A stretch of 64,000 nucleotides of DNA from Ilumatobacteraceae bacterium (GCA_022843125.1 JALHOG010000005.1:62001-126000); one strand, 5' to 3'. Positions 52,814-63,012 are shown, counted from the first letter of the stretch. Notes: a model not told the origin generated them from the sequence alone. Translations and numbers: made by a program.

Positions 52814-54319
52814 ATGAGCCTCAACGACGCACTCTTCGACCGCTACGACGCACTCACCTTCGACGACGTCGTCGTGATCCCGGGCTACTCCGAGACCCTG
52901 CCCGATGCGGTCGACACGTCGTCGGCGTTCGCCGCGGACATCGTGCTCGCGGTCCCGCTCGTGTCGGCGGCGATGGACAAGGTCACCGAGGCGCGCATGG
53001 CCATCGCGATGGCCCGCAACGGTGGCATCGGCGTGATCCACCGCAACATGTCGGGCACCGAGCAAGCGGCCGAGGTGCAGAAGGTCAAGCGCAGCCAGAG
53101 CGGAATGATCTCGGACCCCGTCACCCTCCGCAAGACCGCCAGGCTGTTCGAAGCCGAAGAGCTCATGAACCGCTTCAAGTTCTCGGGCGTCCCGATCACG
53201 AACGAGACCGGTGAGCTCGTCGGCATCCTCACCAACCGTGACATCCGGTTCTGCGAGGGCGGTGACTTCGAGCGCCCGATCAGCGAGTTCATGACCAGCG
53301 AGAACCTGGTCACCGCCAAGGTGGGCACGTCGCTCGACGAAGCCAAGGCGATCCTCCAGCGGTTCCGGATCGAGAAGCTGCCGCTCGTCGACGACCAGGG
53401 CCGGTTGGCGGGCCTGATCACCGTGAAGGACATCCAGAAGCGTCTCGACTACCCGAACGCGTCGCGTGACAGCCGAGGGCGGCTCCGCTGTGCGGCGGCC
53501 GTCGGCGTTGGCGACGATGTCGAGGCACGGGTCGAAGCGCTCGTCGCGATGGGGGTCGACGCCGTGGCGATCGACACCGCTCACGGCCACTCTGCCGGCG
53601 TGATCAAGACCATCGAGCGGATCAAGGGATCGTGGCCCGATCTGCCGGTGACGGCGGGGAACGTGGTGACCGAGGAGGGGGTGGAGGCCCTTGCGAAGGC
53701 GGGCGCCGACGCCGTCAAGGTCGGCGTCGGAGCGGGCTCGATCTGCACGACCCGCATCATCAGCGGTGCCGGGATGCCGCAGCTCTCGGCGATCTACTTC
53801 GCCGCCAAGCGGGGGCGCGAGTTGGGCATCCCGATCATCGGTGACGGTGGTATCACGTACTCGGGGGACATCGTCAAGGCGATCGCCGCGGGGGCGACGA
53901 CCGTGATGCTCGGTTCGCTGCTGGCGGGGACCGAGGAGAGCCCGGGAGAGACCGAGCTGTTCGAGGGTCGACGGTTCAAGAGCTACCGGGGCATGGGCTC
54001 GCTCGGCGCCATGCAGGGCCTCGGAGCCGACCGCTACGCGACCGCACAGGGCGACGGCCCGTCCAACCTCGCCGCCGCCACGCGCAAGCTCGTGCCCGAG
54101 GGCATCGAGGGTCGCGTGCCGTACGCCGGGCCGCTGTCCGACACGATCTATCAGCTCGTCGGTGGCCTGCGGTCCGGGATGGGCTACGCGGGCGCCGCCG
54201 ATCTCGACCAGCTGCGCACGAGTGCGCGCTTCATGCGAGTCACCACAGCGGGCCGCGAGGAGAGCCATCCGCACGACGTGACGATCACCAAGGAAGCGCC
54301 CAACTACCAGCGCACGTGA
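52814..54319 (+). CDS. guaB: IMP dehydrogenase GuaB
   Basis: A 501-residue enzyme oxidising IMP to XMP, the committed step to GMP. The N-terminus is [19 protein letters not shown] pair lies at about residues 95-215 ([28 protein letters not shown]). The catalytic cysteine is in [15 protein letters not shown]; the flap has [16 protein letters not shown], and the C-terminus is [17 protein letters not shown] at 52814 has GGAG 6 nt upstream; ATG 52799 is a weaker alternative. Confidence 0.96.
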   Translation: MSLNDALFDRYDALTFDDVVVIPGYSETLPDAVDTSSAFAADIVLAVPLVSAAMDKVTEARMAIAMARNGGIGVIHRNMSGTEQAAEVQKVKRSQSGMISDPVTLRKTARLFEAEELMNRFKFSGVPITNETGELVGILTNRDIRFCEGGDFERPISEFMTSENLVTAKVGTSLDEAKAILQRFRIEKLPLVDDQGRLAGLITVKDIQKRLDYPNASRDSRGRLRCAAAVGVGDDVEARVEALVAMGVDAVAIDTAHGHSAGVIKTIERIKGSWPDLPVTAGNVVTEEGVEALAKAGADAVKVGVGAGSICTTRIISGAGMPQLSAIYFAAKRGRELGIPIIGDGGITYSGDIVKAIAAGATTVMLGSLLAGTEESPGETELFEGRRFKSYRGMGSLGAMQGLGADRYATAQGDGPSNLAAATRKLVPEGIEGRVPYAGPLSDTIYQLVGGLRSGMGYAGAADLDQLRTSARFMRVTTAGREESHPHDVTITKEAPNYQRT

Positions 54320-54589
54320 TCATCGCCCGACTGCGGTCAGAAACGCGTCGGGATCGGCCAGACTGACCCACACCGTCCGGAGGCGCAGCGGCACGAATGC
54401 CACCCAACCGCGTGCCGGCGGATCGATCCGGATCTCGACCACGTCCTGCAACGAACCGTTCACGAGCCAGCGCCCCCGCCATCCATGAACACCCCATCCG
54501 ATGAAGGGCCGCTCGACGCGCCGTGCGCCGAGGACGTGATCGAGCGGAATGCTCGCCCGGAAACCCCACCCGATGCGGAACGCCAACAC
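54320..54589 (-). CDS. Conserved small protein, possibly 5'-truncated
   Basis: An 89-residue stretch starting at GTG 54589. GWGFRASIPLDHV, GWGVHGWRGRWLVNGS and VPLRLRTVWVSLADPDAFL resemble a conserved family of short actinobacterial proteins, perhaps with a PH-like fold, which usually have about 45 more N-terminal residues. Those are not visible here: upstream sequence in this frame does not look coding. So it is either a short version or a truncated remnant. Its conserved part is antisense to the annotated beginning of the next gene if that gene starts at 54485. The function is unknown. Confidence 0.55.
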   Translation of the reverse strand: MLAFRIGWGFRASIPLDHVLGARRVERPFIGWGVHGWRGRWLVNGSLQDVVEIRIDPPARGWVAFVPLRLRTVWVSLADPDAFLTAVGR

Positions 54590-54616
54590 GATGCGGCCAC
54601 CGTACCGGCGCGCCGG

Positions 54617-56317
54617 GTGCCCCTGACGTGGCTCATGGCCCTCGCGACCGTCGTCACCGCTGGACGCTTCTGGTTCAGCAGCAACCGCACGATGATCCAC
54701 ATCGCGATCGACGAACCCGCACAGCTGGCCATGGCGCGCTGGCTCGCCGGCGGCACGCGTTGGAATCTGTTCGACCACAGCACGTGGCGACCCGGTATGG
54801 CCACCGTGCTCGCTCCCCTGTTCTGGTTCACCGACGACACGACCACGCTCATGCGCGGCGGGCTCCTGATCGGCGCCGCATTCGGCGGGGTCGGCGCCGT
54901 TCTGCTCGCTCGCCTCGCGTCGCGGATCACCACGATGTCGCCGGTCGCCTGCGTGTTCGCCGCCGGGGTCGTCGCGTTGGCGCCCTCGTCGCTGGCCGCC
55001 ACGTCCTACGTCTGGGCCGAGTCGCTGGTGACGGTCACGTTTCTCGGGGCCCTCCGGCTGACGATCGACACCTACGACACCGGACGACTCGGTTCGGGTA
55101 TCGGCGCGATCGTCGTCAGCGTGCTCGGGTTCGTCTCCCACGGACGGCTCCTACCGTACGTCGCGCTGGTGTCGCTCGTCGTGGTCGGCCGATTCGTCGC
55201 CCGCCGCGAGTGGAGGCATGCACTCGTCCTCACGGTGGTCGCGATCGGCTGGACGGCACTCGGCCACCTCTACACGGCGTGGGTCTTCACGAACGTCTGG
55301 GACGATCCGGGCAGCAGCAACACGATCGGCTCGATCACCAAACGACTCCCGCGCCTCGCCGACAACGCCCAGTCGGTGGTGGGCCAAACGTGGTACCAGT
55401 TCGTCGCCACCGCCGGTCTGGCAGCGGTCGGGCTCGGCGTGGCAGCGTCGGCGGCCGCTCGTCGCCGTGCGAACGCTCCGCTGGTGGCCTCGCGCAACGC
55501 TCGCATCGTGCTCGCCTACACGCTCCCGCTGGTCGGTGTCTCGATGATCTTCATGTCGGGCCGCACCCGGGCCGACCATCGGATCTACGGCCGGTACAAC
55601 GACGCCATCGTGTGGCCGTTGATCATCATCGGGGTCGCCTGGCTGCTCTCGCTGCGCCATGCAGTCCGACCGGCACGACTCGCCGCGGGGGTCACCGTGA
55701 TCGCCGGGCTGACCGCGGCGGGTACGTACGCCGTCGACCGCTGGCACGGCGCCGAGTTCGCCGAGTCCGTCGGGGTCCGTCCGATGGTCGCCGGGTTCGC
55801 ACCCGTCATCGGGACGGCGAATGCGATCCCGGTCGTCGAGGTCGCCGCGTACGGTATGGCGCTCTTCGTCGTGCTCGTCGTGCTGGCACTCCTGCCACGA
55901 CGCGCCGCGACCCTGACGGTCGTCGCCGTCGCGTTCGTCGCGATCGGCGCTGTGCGGACCCACGACGGTCTCAACACGCGTCTGAACAGCTGGCAACCCA
56001 CGACCGAGGTCACGGCCATCGAAGACCTCGTCCCGCCGGGCGAGGAGATCGGCGTGAAGTTCGTTCGCGATGCCGACGATCCCGAGGTCGAGTGGGACGA
56101 CCAGCGGCGCCGGATCCAGCTGTACCAGTTCTCGCTGCCCGACCGCGTCGTCGTTCGGGACCGAGGGGTGGATGACGGCGTCGGACCGTTCGTGTTCGCC
56201 CCGATCGGCGATCAGGAGCTCACGGCTGCCGGGGCGAAGGTCGTGTGGAAGGACCCGCGAATCAAGTACGCGCTCTGGGAGGAACCGGTGTCGCCGAGGG
56301 CCCGCCCGGAGTCGTAG
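54617..56317 (+). CDS. GT-C-like multi-pass membrane protein
   Basis: A 566-residue membrane protein with about 11 helices. The first extracellular loop has IDEPAQLAMARWLAGG, similar to the Asp/Glu motif of polyprenyl-phosphate-dependent GT-C glycosyltransferases such as GT39/GT83 relatives. A soluble C-terminal region of about 100 residues follows the last helix. I place the start at GTG 54617, because the longer frame from ATG 54485 overlaps the conserved opposite-strand gene, and the first membrane helix starts just after 54617. The sugar substrate is unknown. Confidence 0.6.
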   Translation: MPLTWLMALATVVTAGRFWFSSNRTMIHIAIDEPAQLAMARWLAGGTRWNLFDHSTWRPGMATVLAPLFWFTDDTTTLMRGGLLIGAAFGGVGAVLLARLASRITTMSPVACVFAAGVVALAPSSLAATSYVWAESLVTVTFLGALRLTIDTYDTGRLGSGIGAIVVSVLGFVSHGRLLPYVALVSLVVVGRFVARREWRHALVLTVVAIGWTALGHLYTAWVFTNVWDDPGSSNTIGSITKRLPRLADNAQSVVGQTWYQFVATAGLAAVGLGVAASAAARRRANAPLVASRNARIVLAYTLPLVGVSMIFMSGRTRADHRIYGRYNDAIVWPLIIIGVAWLLSLRHAVRPARLAAGVTVIAGLTAAGTYAVDRWHGAEFAESVGVRPMVAGFAPVIGTANAIPVVEVAAYGMALFVVLVVLALLPRRAATLTVVAVAFVAIGAVRTHDGLNTRLNSWQPTTEVTAIEDLVPPGEEIGVKFVRDADDPEVEWDDQRRRIQLYQFSLPDRVVVRDRGVDDGVGPFVFAPIGDQELTAAGAKVVWKDPRIKYALWEEPVSPRARPES

Positions 56318-56448
56318 CGTCGGCCGGGGGCTGCAGCCGCTCGTCGTCCGCCACGTGCCGTGACACCCGAGCGTCGGTCGCAGGGGCTTGAGCGGCTCCT
56401 CGTTCGGCATTGATGCCACCTTGATGTTGTCGGACGAGGCTTCGCCGC

Positions 56449-58137
56449 ATGGCCCGCCGCCTCGACCACGCCCCCGGAGCACCACCATCGACGATCACCG
56501 CCTCAGATGGTGCGCGCTCCGGTGCCGGCGTGTTGGCCAGCGGCGTCCGGCCGCTGGTCCTTGCGGTCGACGACGACCCCGTCCAGCGGGCGTTCCTGCT
56601 GACAGTCCTCCAGCGGGCGGGGTTCGACGTGGTCCTCGCGTCGGACGGCGACGAAGCAGTGGCCTTCGCGGTCGACCTGCGACCCGACGTGATCGTCACC
56701 GATGCGCTGATGCCGCGGACATCGGGGCTCGAGCTGATCTCTCGCCTGCACACGCAGCTGGGCAATGCCCGCGTCCCGACGATCGTCGTGAGCGGCACGG
56801 CCGACGTGGCGACCCGCCTCGACGCGTTCGAGATCGGCGCCGATGACTTCCTCGCCAAGCCGTACGACCCGGCCGAGCTCGTGGCACGGATCAATGCGCA
56901 GCTCAGGGTCGCCGGACACTGGACCGCACAGGCCAATGCGATGCTCGCTGAACTGCGATCGGCGCGCCAGGGCATCACCGATCCCCGCTCCGCTGATGAC
57001 GCCCGTACCGGCGTCGAAACGCGTCTCGACGCCGCCAGGCGGCTGTTCGACGGCCGCCCCACGGCGCTCTCCTGCGCACTGCTCGCCGTCGTCGACCCCC
57101 GGGGGAAGGTCGACTGGGATCCGCGCCCGGCGCTGGTCGACTGGGCGGTGGTGCAGCCGGCGACGGCCGGGCTCGGCCCGGCGACACCCACCGTCGATCT
57201 CGACATCGGTCCGCACGGCCGCTGCCCGCTGTGCGGCGCCGTCGGCGAGGGTCGCCTCGCCATCACCGCCGCGGGCCGATGGTCCGGCGGGGCGGCCTAC
57301 GTGCTCGTCGGTTGCCAGTCTCCCGCTCGCCAGACCCACCGGCTCCTCGTGGAGGAGCTCGCCGATGAGATCGGCGTCCTGCTCGACGACGCTCACGACC
57401 GCAACTTCGCCGACGATCACGCCCGCCACTGGATCGATTCGGTGATCACCGACGAGCGGTACCGCTTCGTCTTCCAGCCGATCATGACGCTCGGCTCGCG
57501 CCGTGTGGTCGGCTACGAGGCGCTCGCCCGATTCACCGACGGCTTGGATCCGATCGAGGTGCTGGACCTCGCCACGCAAGCGGGCCGCCGGGTTTCGCTC
57601 GAGCTCGCGCTCGTACGCGGCGCGCTGAGGGCCGCCGGGGTGTTCCCCGACGGCACGTGGATCCACGTCAATGTCTCACCGTTGGCTGCACTCGCACCAG
57701 AGGTGGTTTCGATGCTGGCCGGTTGTCGCCAGCGAGTCGCGCTGGAGATCACCGAAGACGCCCTCTTCGATGCCGACGGCGCCACCAGTCTGCGAGCCTC
57801 GCTGCCAGCCAGCTGCAGGCTCGCGATCGACGATGTCGGGGCGGGCTACGCAGGCCTCTCCCGCCTGCTCGTGGTGCGCCCCGACATCGTCAAGATCGAC
57901 CGTGCGATCATCGCCGGCATCGACGCCGACCCGGCGCGCCAAGCGCTGGTTGCGGGCCTCGTGCAGTTCGGCAACGTCACTGACGCCATGGTGATCGCCG
58001 AGGGCATCGAGCACGAGGAGGAGCGGGCGGTGTTGCAGTCCCTCGGCGTGCGGTACGCGCAGGGCTACCTGTTCGCTCACCCCGAGACGCCGGTCGCCGC
58101 TGCACTCCAGTATCCAGCCGTACCGCCGGCACCCTGA
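56449..58137 (+). CDS. Receiver-EAL protein (putative cyclic-di-GMP phosphodiesterase)
   Basis: A 562-residue protein. An N-terminal receiver domain has VLAVDDDPVQRAFL, phosphoacceptor Asp in VIVTDALMPRTSG, and the lysine in FLAKPYDP. A GAF-like middle section follows, and an EAL domain (about residue 325 on) with GYEALARF, NVSPLA, LEITED, AIDDVGAGYAG, VKIDRAII, AEGIEHEEE and QGYLFAHPE. Catalytic Glu and metal ligands seem kept, so it probably degrades cyclic-di-GMP when phosphorylated. It converges with the hybrid kinase gene, its likely partner. Confidence 0.87.
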   Translation: MARRLDHAPGAPPSTITASDGARSGAGVLASGVRPLVLAVDDDPVQRAFLLTVLQRAGFDVVLASDGDEAVAFAVDLRPDVIVTDALMPRTSGLELISRLHTQLGNARVPTIVVSGTADVATRLDAFEIGADDFLAKPYDPAELVARINAQLRVAGHWTAQANAMLAELRSARQGITDPRSADDARTGVETRLDAARRLFDGRPTALSCALLAVVDPRGKVDWDPRPALVDWAVVQPATAGLGPATPTVDLDIGPHGRCPLCGAVGEGRLAITAAGRWSGGAAYVLVGCQSPARQTHRLLVEELADEIGVLLDDAHDRNFADDHARHWIDSVITDERYRFVFQPIMTLGSRRVVGYEALARFTDGLDPIEVLDLATQAGRRVSLELALVRGALRAAGVFPDGTWIHVNVSPLAALAPEVVSMLAGCRQRVALEITEDALFDADGATSLRASLPASCRLAIDDVGAGYAGLSRLLVVRPDIVKIDRAIIAGIDADPARQALVAGLVQFGNVTDAMVIAEGIEHEEERAVLQSLGVRYAQGYLFAHPETPVAAALQYPAVPPAP

Positions 58138-58150
58138 TCGCAACCGCCGG

Positions 58151-60424
58151 TCAACCGCCCGTTCGTTCCTCGGCCCAGCGCACGAGTTCACCACGCGAGC
58201 GTTCGGCGAGGGCGCGCAGACCGCTGCCCGCCGACTCACCAGATCGCTCGATCGCAGCACAGACGTCGCCCAACTCGAGCGCGCCGAGCAACCGGGAGCT
58301 CGACTTGAGGGTATGGGCCACCGACGACGCGTTCGGGTGGCCGTGCGCCTGTGGGTCGAGTATCGACGCGATGCGATGGTCGAGCTCGCCGCAGTAGGTG
58401 ACGATCAGGCTGGCGACCACGTCGGGCCCACCGAGCTCGCCGGCGAGTCGATCGAGCACTGCGACATCGATGCTCGGCGTGTCGGCCGAGTGCGACGCCT
58501 CGTCCGCCGCGGGCGGCGTGGGGCTGGATGCAGCGCCGACGGCGACACGGCCCGCCAACACCTCGCTGATCGCGGTCGACAGGTCGCCGAGCGACGCAGG
58601 TTTGGCGATGAACGCGTCCATCCCCGCATCGGTGAAGTCATCACGGTCAGCGCTGGACGCGCTCGCCGACACCCCGATCACCGGTATCGCCGCAACCGGC
58701 CCCGCCAGCGCGCGCACAGCGCGAGTCGTCTCCGTTCCACTCATGCCGGGGAGCTGCTGATCCATCAGGATCACGGCGAATGACTCGGTCGTCGGGTCGG
58801 ACAGCAGCGCCATCGCGTCCTCACCGGATCCGACGATGGTGGGAACCAGGCCGAGCCGCTCGAGTTGGCGTTGGGCCAACTGCTGATTGACGGGGTTGTC
58901 CTCGACGACGAGCACCCTGGTCCCTGCGCCGAGCTCGGTGGCAGCAGCACGGACCGGTGCCGCAACCGGTCCGAGCGGCAGGCGCACGTCGAACCGGGTG
59001 CCGGTGCCGACCGCGCTCGTCATCGTGAGCGTGCCACCCATCGCACGGACGATGCGCTGGACGACCGCCAGTCCGAGCCCGGCACCCCGGCGGTCGCCAG
59101 CGGTCGAGCCGACCCCGAACGGCTGCAGCACGGTCTCGTGCTCGTCGGACGGGATGCCGATGCCCGTGTCGATCACCGAGAACACGACGTCCCCCGCTTC
59201 GGCTCGTACGACGACCTGGATCGATCCGCTGTCGGTGAACTTGACGGCGTTGCCGACGAGGTTCGACAGCACTTGGCGCAGCCGATCGGCATCGGCGTTG
59301 ACCCAACCGGGCACCCCCTGCACGAAGCGGCTGGAAACGTCGAGCGTCGCTTCCTTGCCGCGCGTGATGACAGAGGCACGCGCGAGTTGGACGACGTCGG
59401 TGACAATCTCGACGAGCTCGGTGGGGACCGGCTGCATGGAGATCCGACCGCCGTCGAGCCGGGCAGCGTCGAGGAGGTCGTCGGTGACCTGGGTGAGGCT
59501 CTTCAACTGGCGGCGAAGTGTGCGCACGAGCTCAGCGGTGTGTTCGGGAAGCTGGTCGTCGGCGAGCAGATCGGCGAGGCCGTGAGCGGCGTGGAGCGGG
59601 TTGCGGAGCTCGTGGCTGACGGTCGCGAGTAGGCGGGTCTGGCTGTCGACGTGCGCCTCGGCCCGGCGTTTCGCTCGCGCCAGTTCCGCGACGGCGCGCC
59701 GGTGTTCGGTGACGTTGCGGGTCACGATGACGAGTGCGTGCAGGTCGGGGTCGCTGAGCGCGTTGAACGCGCGAACGTGCAGGATCTGCTCGTCACCACC
59801 GGCCGACCGGACGACGATCTCGGTCTCGATCTCGCCGCCGGGGTCAGCGATGAGATCCTCGCGGAGCGCGAGGATCTGGTCGACATCGTCGCGATCGACC
59901 AGGTCGAACACCGTTCGCGTATCCCAGAACTCGGGTGGGTACCCGAGCACGGGCGCGTAACGGCCGGTCGTCTCGATCACGGTGCCGTGTACATCGACGA
60001 GTGTGAGGGTGTCGTTGGTGTACCCCAGCATCCGCCGCACTTGCGCACTGCCGATGTGCGGCCGCGGCTCGATCGGCACGATCGCTCCGATCAGGTGGGT
60101 GCAGCGCCCGTGCTCGTCGCGCAGTGCCCGCGTCGTCAGGCGTCCCTCGAACGTCGACCCGTCCCGTCGGACGTACACCTTGTCGGTCACGTACCGCTCG
60201 ATGTCGCCTGACACCAGGCGGTCGAGGTAGGCGCGGGTCCAGGCTCGATCGTCGACACGCGTCACCGAGCCCACGTCGAGCGTGAGCACGTCGTCCATCG
60301 AGTAGCCGAGCATCTCGGCGTATTCCTGGTTGCAGGCGACCTGCGTGCCGTCGGGATCGATGACCGAGATCGCGATCGGCGCCTCGGTGACCAGCCGCTG
60401 CCACGGGATCATGTCGTCGCTCAC
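58151..60424 (-). CDS. Hybrid histidine kinase: PAS-PAS-HisKA-HATPase-REC-HPt
   Basis: A 757-residue cytoplasmic phosphorelay kinase. Two PAS domains (ISVIDPDGTQVACNQEYAE and LTLVDVHGTVIETTGRYAP) precede HisKA (ATVSHELRNPLHAAHG), an intact HATPase (NLVGNAVKFTD, VIDTGIGIP, GAGLGLAVVQRIV), a receiver (VVEDNPVNQQLA, LMDQQLPGMSG, AFIAKPAS), and a C-terminal HPt domain with SVAHTLKSSSRLLGA. No transmembrane helix is seen. The GTG at 60424 has CATGAT 6 nt upstream; ATG 60412 is a possible alternative. Confidence 0.9.
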   Translation of the reverse strand: MSDDMIPWQRLVTEAPIAISVIDPDGTQVACNQEYAEMLGYSMDDVLTLDVGSVTRVDDRAWTRAYLDRLVSGDIERYVTDKVYVRRDGSTFEGRLTTRALRDEHGRCTHLIGAIVPIEPRPHIGSAQVRRMLGYTNDTLTLVDVHGTVIETTGRYAPVLGYPPEFWDTRTVFDLVDRDDVDQILALREDLIADPGGEIETEIVVRSAGGDEQILHVRAFNALSDPDLHALVIVTRNVTEHRRAVAELARAKRRAEAHVDSQTRLLATVSHELRNPLHAAHGLADLLADDQLPEHTAELVRTLRRQLKSLTQVTDDLLDAARLDGGRISMQPVPTELVEIVTDVVQLARASVITRGKEATLDVSSRFVQGVPGWVNADADRLRQVLSNLVGNAVKFTDSGSIQVVVRAEAGDVVFSVIDTGIGIPSDEHETVLQPFGVGSTAGDRRGAGLGLAVVQRIVRAMGGTLTMTSAVGTGTRFDVRLPLGPVAAPVRAAATELGAGTRVLVVEDNPVNQQLAQRQLERLGLVPTIVGSGEDAMALLSDPTTESFAVILMDQQLPGMSGTETTRAVRALAGPVAAIPVIGVSASASSADRDDFTDAGMDAFIAKPASLGDLSTAISEVLAGRVAVGAASSPTPPAADEASHSADTPSIDVAVLDRLAGELGGPDVVASLIVTYCGELDHRIASILDPQAHGHPNASSVAHTLKSSSRLLGALELGDVCAAIERSGESAGSGLRALAERSRGELVRWAEERTGG

Positions 60425-60861
60425 CACACCATCATGCCGGTCGCTGCCCGTGCGCGCACGACCGCTCGCCGCGGTGAAGGATCGGGACGGACGAACAGCA
60501 GACATCCGCCCGATCCCCCACTGCGACGAGCGGTGTGACACGGAGGTAACGGATCAATGGCATCTCGATCCACCGGCTGCTGGCGGGAGTGTCGATCATG
60601 ACCGGTCGAGTGACGCTCAGCGGATCCGGTCGTGGCCACGTCCGGGTCCGTTCGGAGAGAGCGTCGCACAGTGCTCGTCGTCATCGGCATCTCCCGGCAT
60701 TGCCGGCACCGATCACGTTCGCGCGTACGCATCAAGCGAACCCAGGGGCGCTCGTCAAGGTTCGGCCAACCATCGTGCACGGAGGAAGCGGACCCGAACG
60801 TTCACCCCGAGCACCTGCGGCTGCGTGGACGAGCCGATCCGACCGAGGGAGGAGGTGGCGA
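60425..60861. other. 437-bp divergent region without a gene
   Basis: This separates the hybrid kinase (minus) from the GAF-HisKA gene (plus). Long frames cross it but their composition is not coding-like. I see CATGAT (60431-60436) as a likely -10 for the kinase and the purine-rich ribosome-binding site of the next gene at its right edge. No riboswitch, repeat array or tRNA is evident. Confidence 0.6.
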
Positions 60862-62148
60862 GTGCCCCAGCCAGCGACATCCCAGACGGCAACATCCCAG
60901 ACGGCTCGATCAAGGTTCGATCAAGAACGATTCACGCCGCATCAAGCCCGGCCTGGATCGACGCCGACGTGGTCTCCGAGCAGTCAAGCTGGCGCGGTGG
61001 CAGGGACGTCGAGCTGGTCGGAGGTGGCAGCAGACCTCGCGCTGCGCTTGATCGGGGCGTCCGACGACGATCTCGACCGCGTGGTGAACGAGACGATCGG
61101 CGAGATCGCGACGTTCTGCGACGCCGAGCGCGGGTACGTCACCTTCTACGACCCGATCGAGGCCACGTTCGACATCTCCCACGAGTGGACCCGCGGTGTC
61201 ATCCCACAGCGCCCGGCGATCCAGCACGTGCGTCTCGACCAGTTCCCGTGGTCGGTCGCGTGCGCAAACCGTCAGGAGATCCTCGTCGTCGACGACATCG
61301 CCGACCTCCCACCCGAAGCAGCCGCTGAGCATGCGTCGTTCGGAGCGTTCGGCGTGCGATCGATCCTCCAGATCCCCATCATCCACAACGGGGTCACCGT
61401 CGGCGTCGCAGGGCTCAATCGGTTCGAACCCAACGCAGGTTGGCACCCCGACACCATCGAGTTCGCTCGCCGGGTCGGTCAGGCCGTCGGGGTGGCGTTG
61501 GCCCGCAACAGGGCGCTGCGCGAGATCGCGTCCGCACACGAGCGCGCCGAGCACGCCCGCCGCTCGCGCGACGACCTGCTGGCCCACGTGAGTCACGAGC
61601 TGCGGACACCGCTCCATGCGATCCTCGGCTACGCCGAGCTGCTCGAGCTCGACGAACGCTCGGACCAGGACCGTGATGCGTTGATGCGGATCCAGACCAA
61701 CGGCCGGCACCTGCTGGCCATGATCGACGACCTGGCCGAGCTGGCGCGATCGAGCCCGATGATCGCGCACCAGACCGACGTGAACGCCGTGACCAAGGAG
61801 ATCGTCACCGACCTCGCCCACGTCGCGCACGACCGCGGGCTCGAGCTCATCGGTGGTGCGTGCTCAGGGGTTGCGGGCGTCGAGATCGGTCGCTTCCGTC
61901 AGGTGGCTCGCTGCCTCGTGATCGGTGCCGCGCAATCGATGCGCGACGGTCGGATCGTGGTGGAAGCCGAGGGATCCGAGGAGACGACCATGCTGCGCGT
62001 CCGTCTTGCGAGCACCCGAGCGATCTCGCGCGACGGGCTCGTCCTGCCGATGGCACAGATGTTGATGCTGGGCCACGGGCGGATCGAGACGCGTGCCCCC
62101 GATGATCGTCACACGTCCACGATCACCGTGACGTTCGAGACAAGCTGA
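60862..62148 (+). CDS. GAF-HisKA protein with degenerate ATPase region
   Basis: A 428-residue sensor. After a low-complexity start containing a TSQTA repeat, a GAF domain runs about residues 55-215 (ERGYVTFYDPIEATFDISHEW, IPIIHNGVTVGVAGLNRF as separate pieces). HisKA has ARRSRDDLLAHVSHELRTP with the phosphoacceptor His. The C-terminal 130 residues occupy the ATPase position but lack the N-box, DxGxG and GxGxG motifs. So it may accept but not produce phosphate. Start GTG 60862 has GGAGGAGG upstream, a strong ribosome-binding site. It converges with the OmpR-type regulator. Confidence 0.8.
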   Translation: MPQPATSQTATSQTARSRFDQERFTPHQARPGSTPTWSPSSQAGAVAGTSSWSEVAADLALRLIGASDDDLDRVVNETIGEIATFCDAERGYVTFYDPIEATFDISHEWTRGVIPQRPAIQHVRLDQFPWSVACANRQEILVVDDIADLPPEAAAEHASFGAFGVRSILQIPIIHNGVTVGVAGLNRFEPNAGWHPDTIEFARRVGQAVGVALARNRALREIASAHERAEHARRSRDDLLAHVSHELRTPLHAILGYAELLELDERSDQDRDALMRIQTNGRHLLAMIDDLAELARSSPMIAHQTDVNAVTKEIVTDLAHVAHDRGLELIGGACSGVAGVEIGRFRQVARCLVIGAAQSMRDGRIVVEAEGSEETTMLRVRLASTRAISRDGLVLPMAQMLMLGHGRIETRAPDDRHTSTITVTFETS

Positions 62149-62157
62149 CCGGGACGT

Positions 62158-62844
62158 TCAGACGGAGGCGAGCCCGTACCCGACGCCGCGGACCGTCCGG
62201 ATGACGTTCTGCTCGGTGTGGTCGGCCAGCTTGCGGCGGAGGTTGGCGATGTGCACGTCGATGACGTGACGGTCGCCGAACCAGTTCTCGCCCCAGACCT
62301 GATCGAGCACCTGCTGGCGAGTGAACACCTGCTGAGGCGACCCGGCGAAGAGGGCGAGGAGATCGAACTCGATACGCGTGAGCTCCACGTCGACGCCCTG
62401 GACCTCGACCTCACGGGACGTCAGTCGGATCACGACCTCACCCACGGTGATCTCGGACACGGATGCCGGCGCCGAGCGTGGCCGCCGAGCCAACGCGTCG
62501 ATGCGGACGCCGAGCTCACGAGGCGAGAACGGCTTCGTGACGTAGTCGTCGGCGCCGAGCTTGAAGCCGACGATCTTGTCGATCTCGTCGTCACGGCCGG
62601 TCAGCATCATGATGTAGGCGTTCGACCGCTCGCGGATCATGCGGCACAGGTCGAGACCGTCGCCGTCGGGCAGCGTCAGGTCGAGGATGACGAGATCCGG
62701 CGGGACCGAGGCAATCGATTCGACGGCGTCTGCGATCGAGCCGGCCGACCGCACACGATGGCCGCGTTCACGCAGCACGCTCGTGACGATCTGGACGAAC
62801 TCAGGAGCGTCTTCGACGATCAGGGCTTCAAGAGTGGTGGACAC
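62158..62844 (-). CDS. OmpR/PhoB-type response regulator
   Basis: A 228-residue regulator. The receiver has ALIVEDAPEFVQIV, phosphoacceptor Asp in LVILDLTLPDGDGLD, and FVTKPFSP-like DDYVTKPFSPREL. A winged-helix DNA-binding domain follows with LTRIEFDLLALFAGSP, VWGENWFGDRHVIDVHIANLRRKL and RTVRGVGYGL. The start is GTG at 62844. It is encoded beside the GAF-HisKA protein, its possible partner, though that protein cannot itself use ATP. Confidence 0.93.
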   Translation of the reverse strand: MSTTLEALIVEDAPEFVQIVTSVLRERGHRVRSAGSIADAVESIASVPPDLVILDLTLPDGDGLDLCRMIRERSNAYIMMLTGRDDEIDKIVGFKLGADDYVTKPFSPRELGVRIDALARRPRSAPASVSEITVGEVVIRLTSREVEVQGVDVELTRIEFDLLALFAGSPQQVFTRQQVLDQVWGENWFGDRHVIDVHIANLRRKLADHTEQNVIRTVRGVGYGLASV

Positions 62845-63012
62845 AACTCACATCCTCGCATCGCGGCGCACCCACCACGCGCACATGGTGCGCCTGGAGT
62901 GCGCGGAATGGGCCCGCTGTCCGCGCACCGCGTATCTGCAGCACCGCCAGGCCCTCTGTGGAACGTCACGCTGATTCGCCACGCACGATCATCGGCAGGG
63001 AGGCCCTCCGAC

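Noticed and set aside
54590-55141. N-terminal extension of the small minus-strand protein
   Set aside because: Its composition looks antisense, lacks start codons near the conserved core, and lies within the membrane-protein gene.
60862-60930. Alternative frame coding a DIPDG repeat at the GAF-HisKA gene start
   Set aside because: It does not continue into the GAF domain; the GTG at 60862 with a strong ribosome-binding site does.
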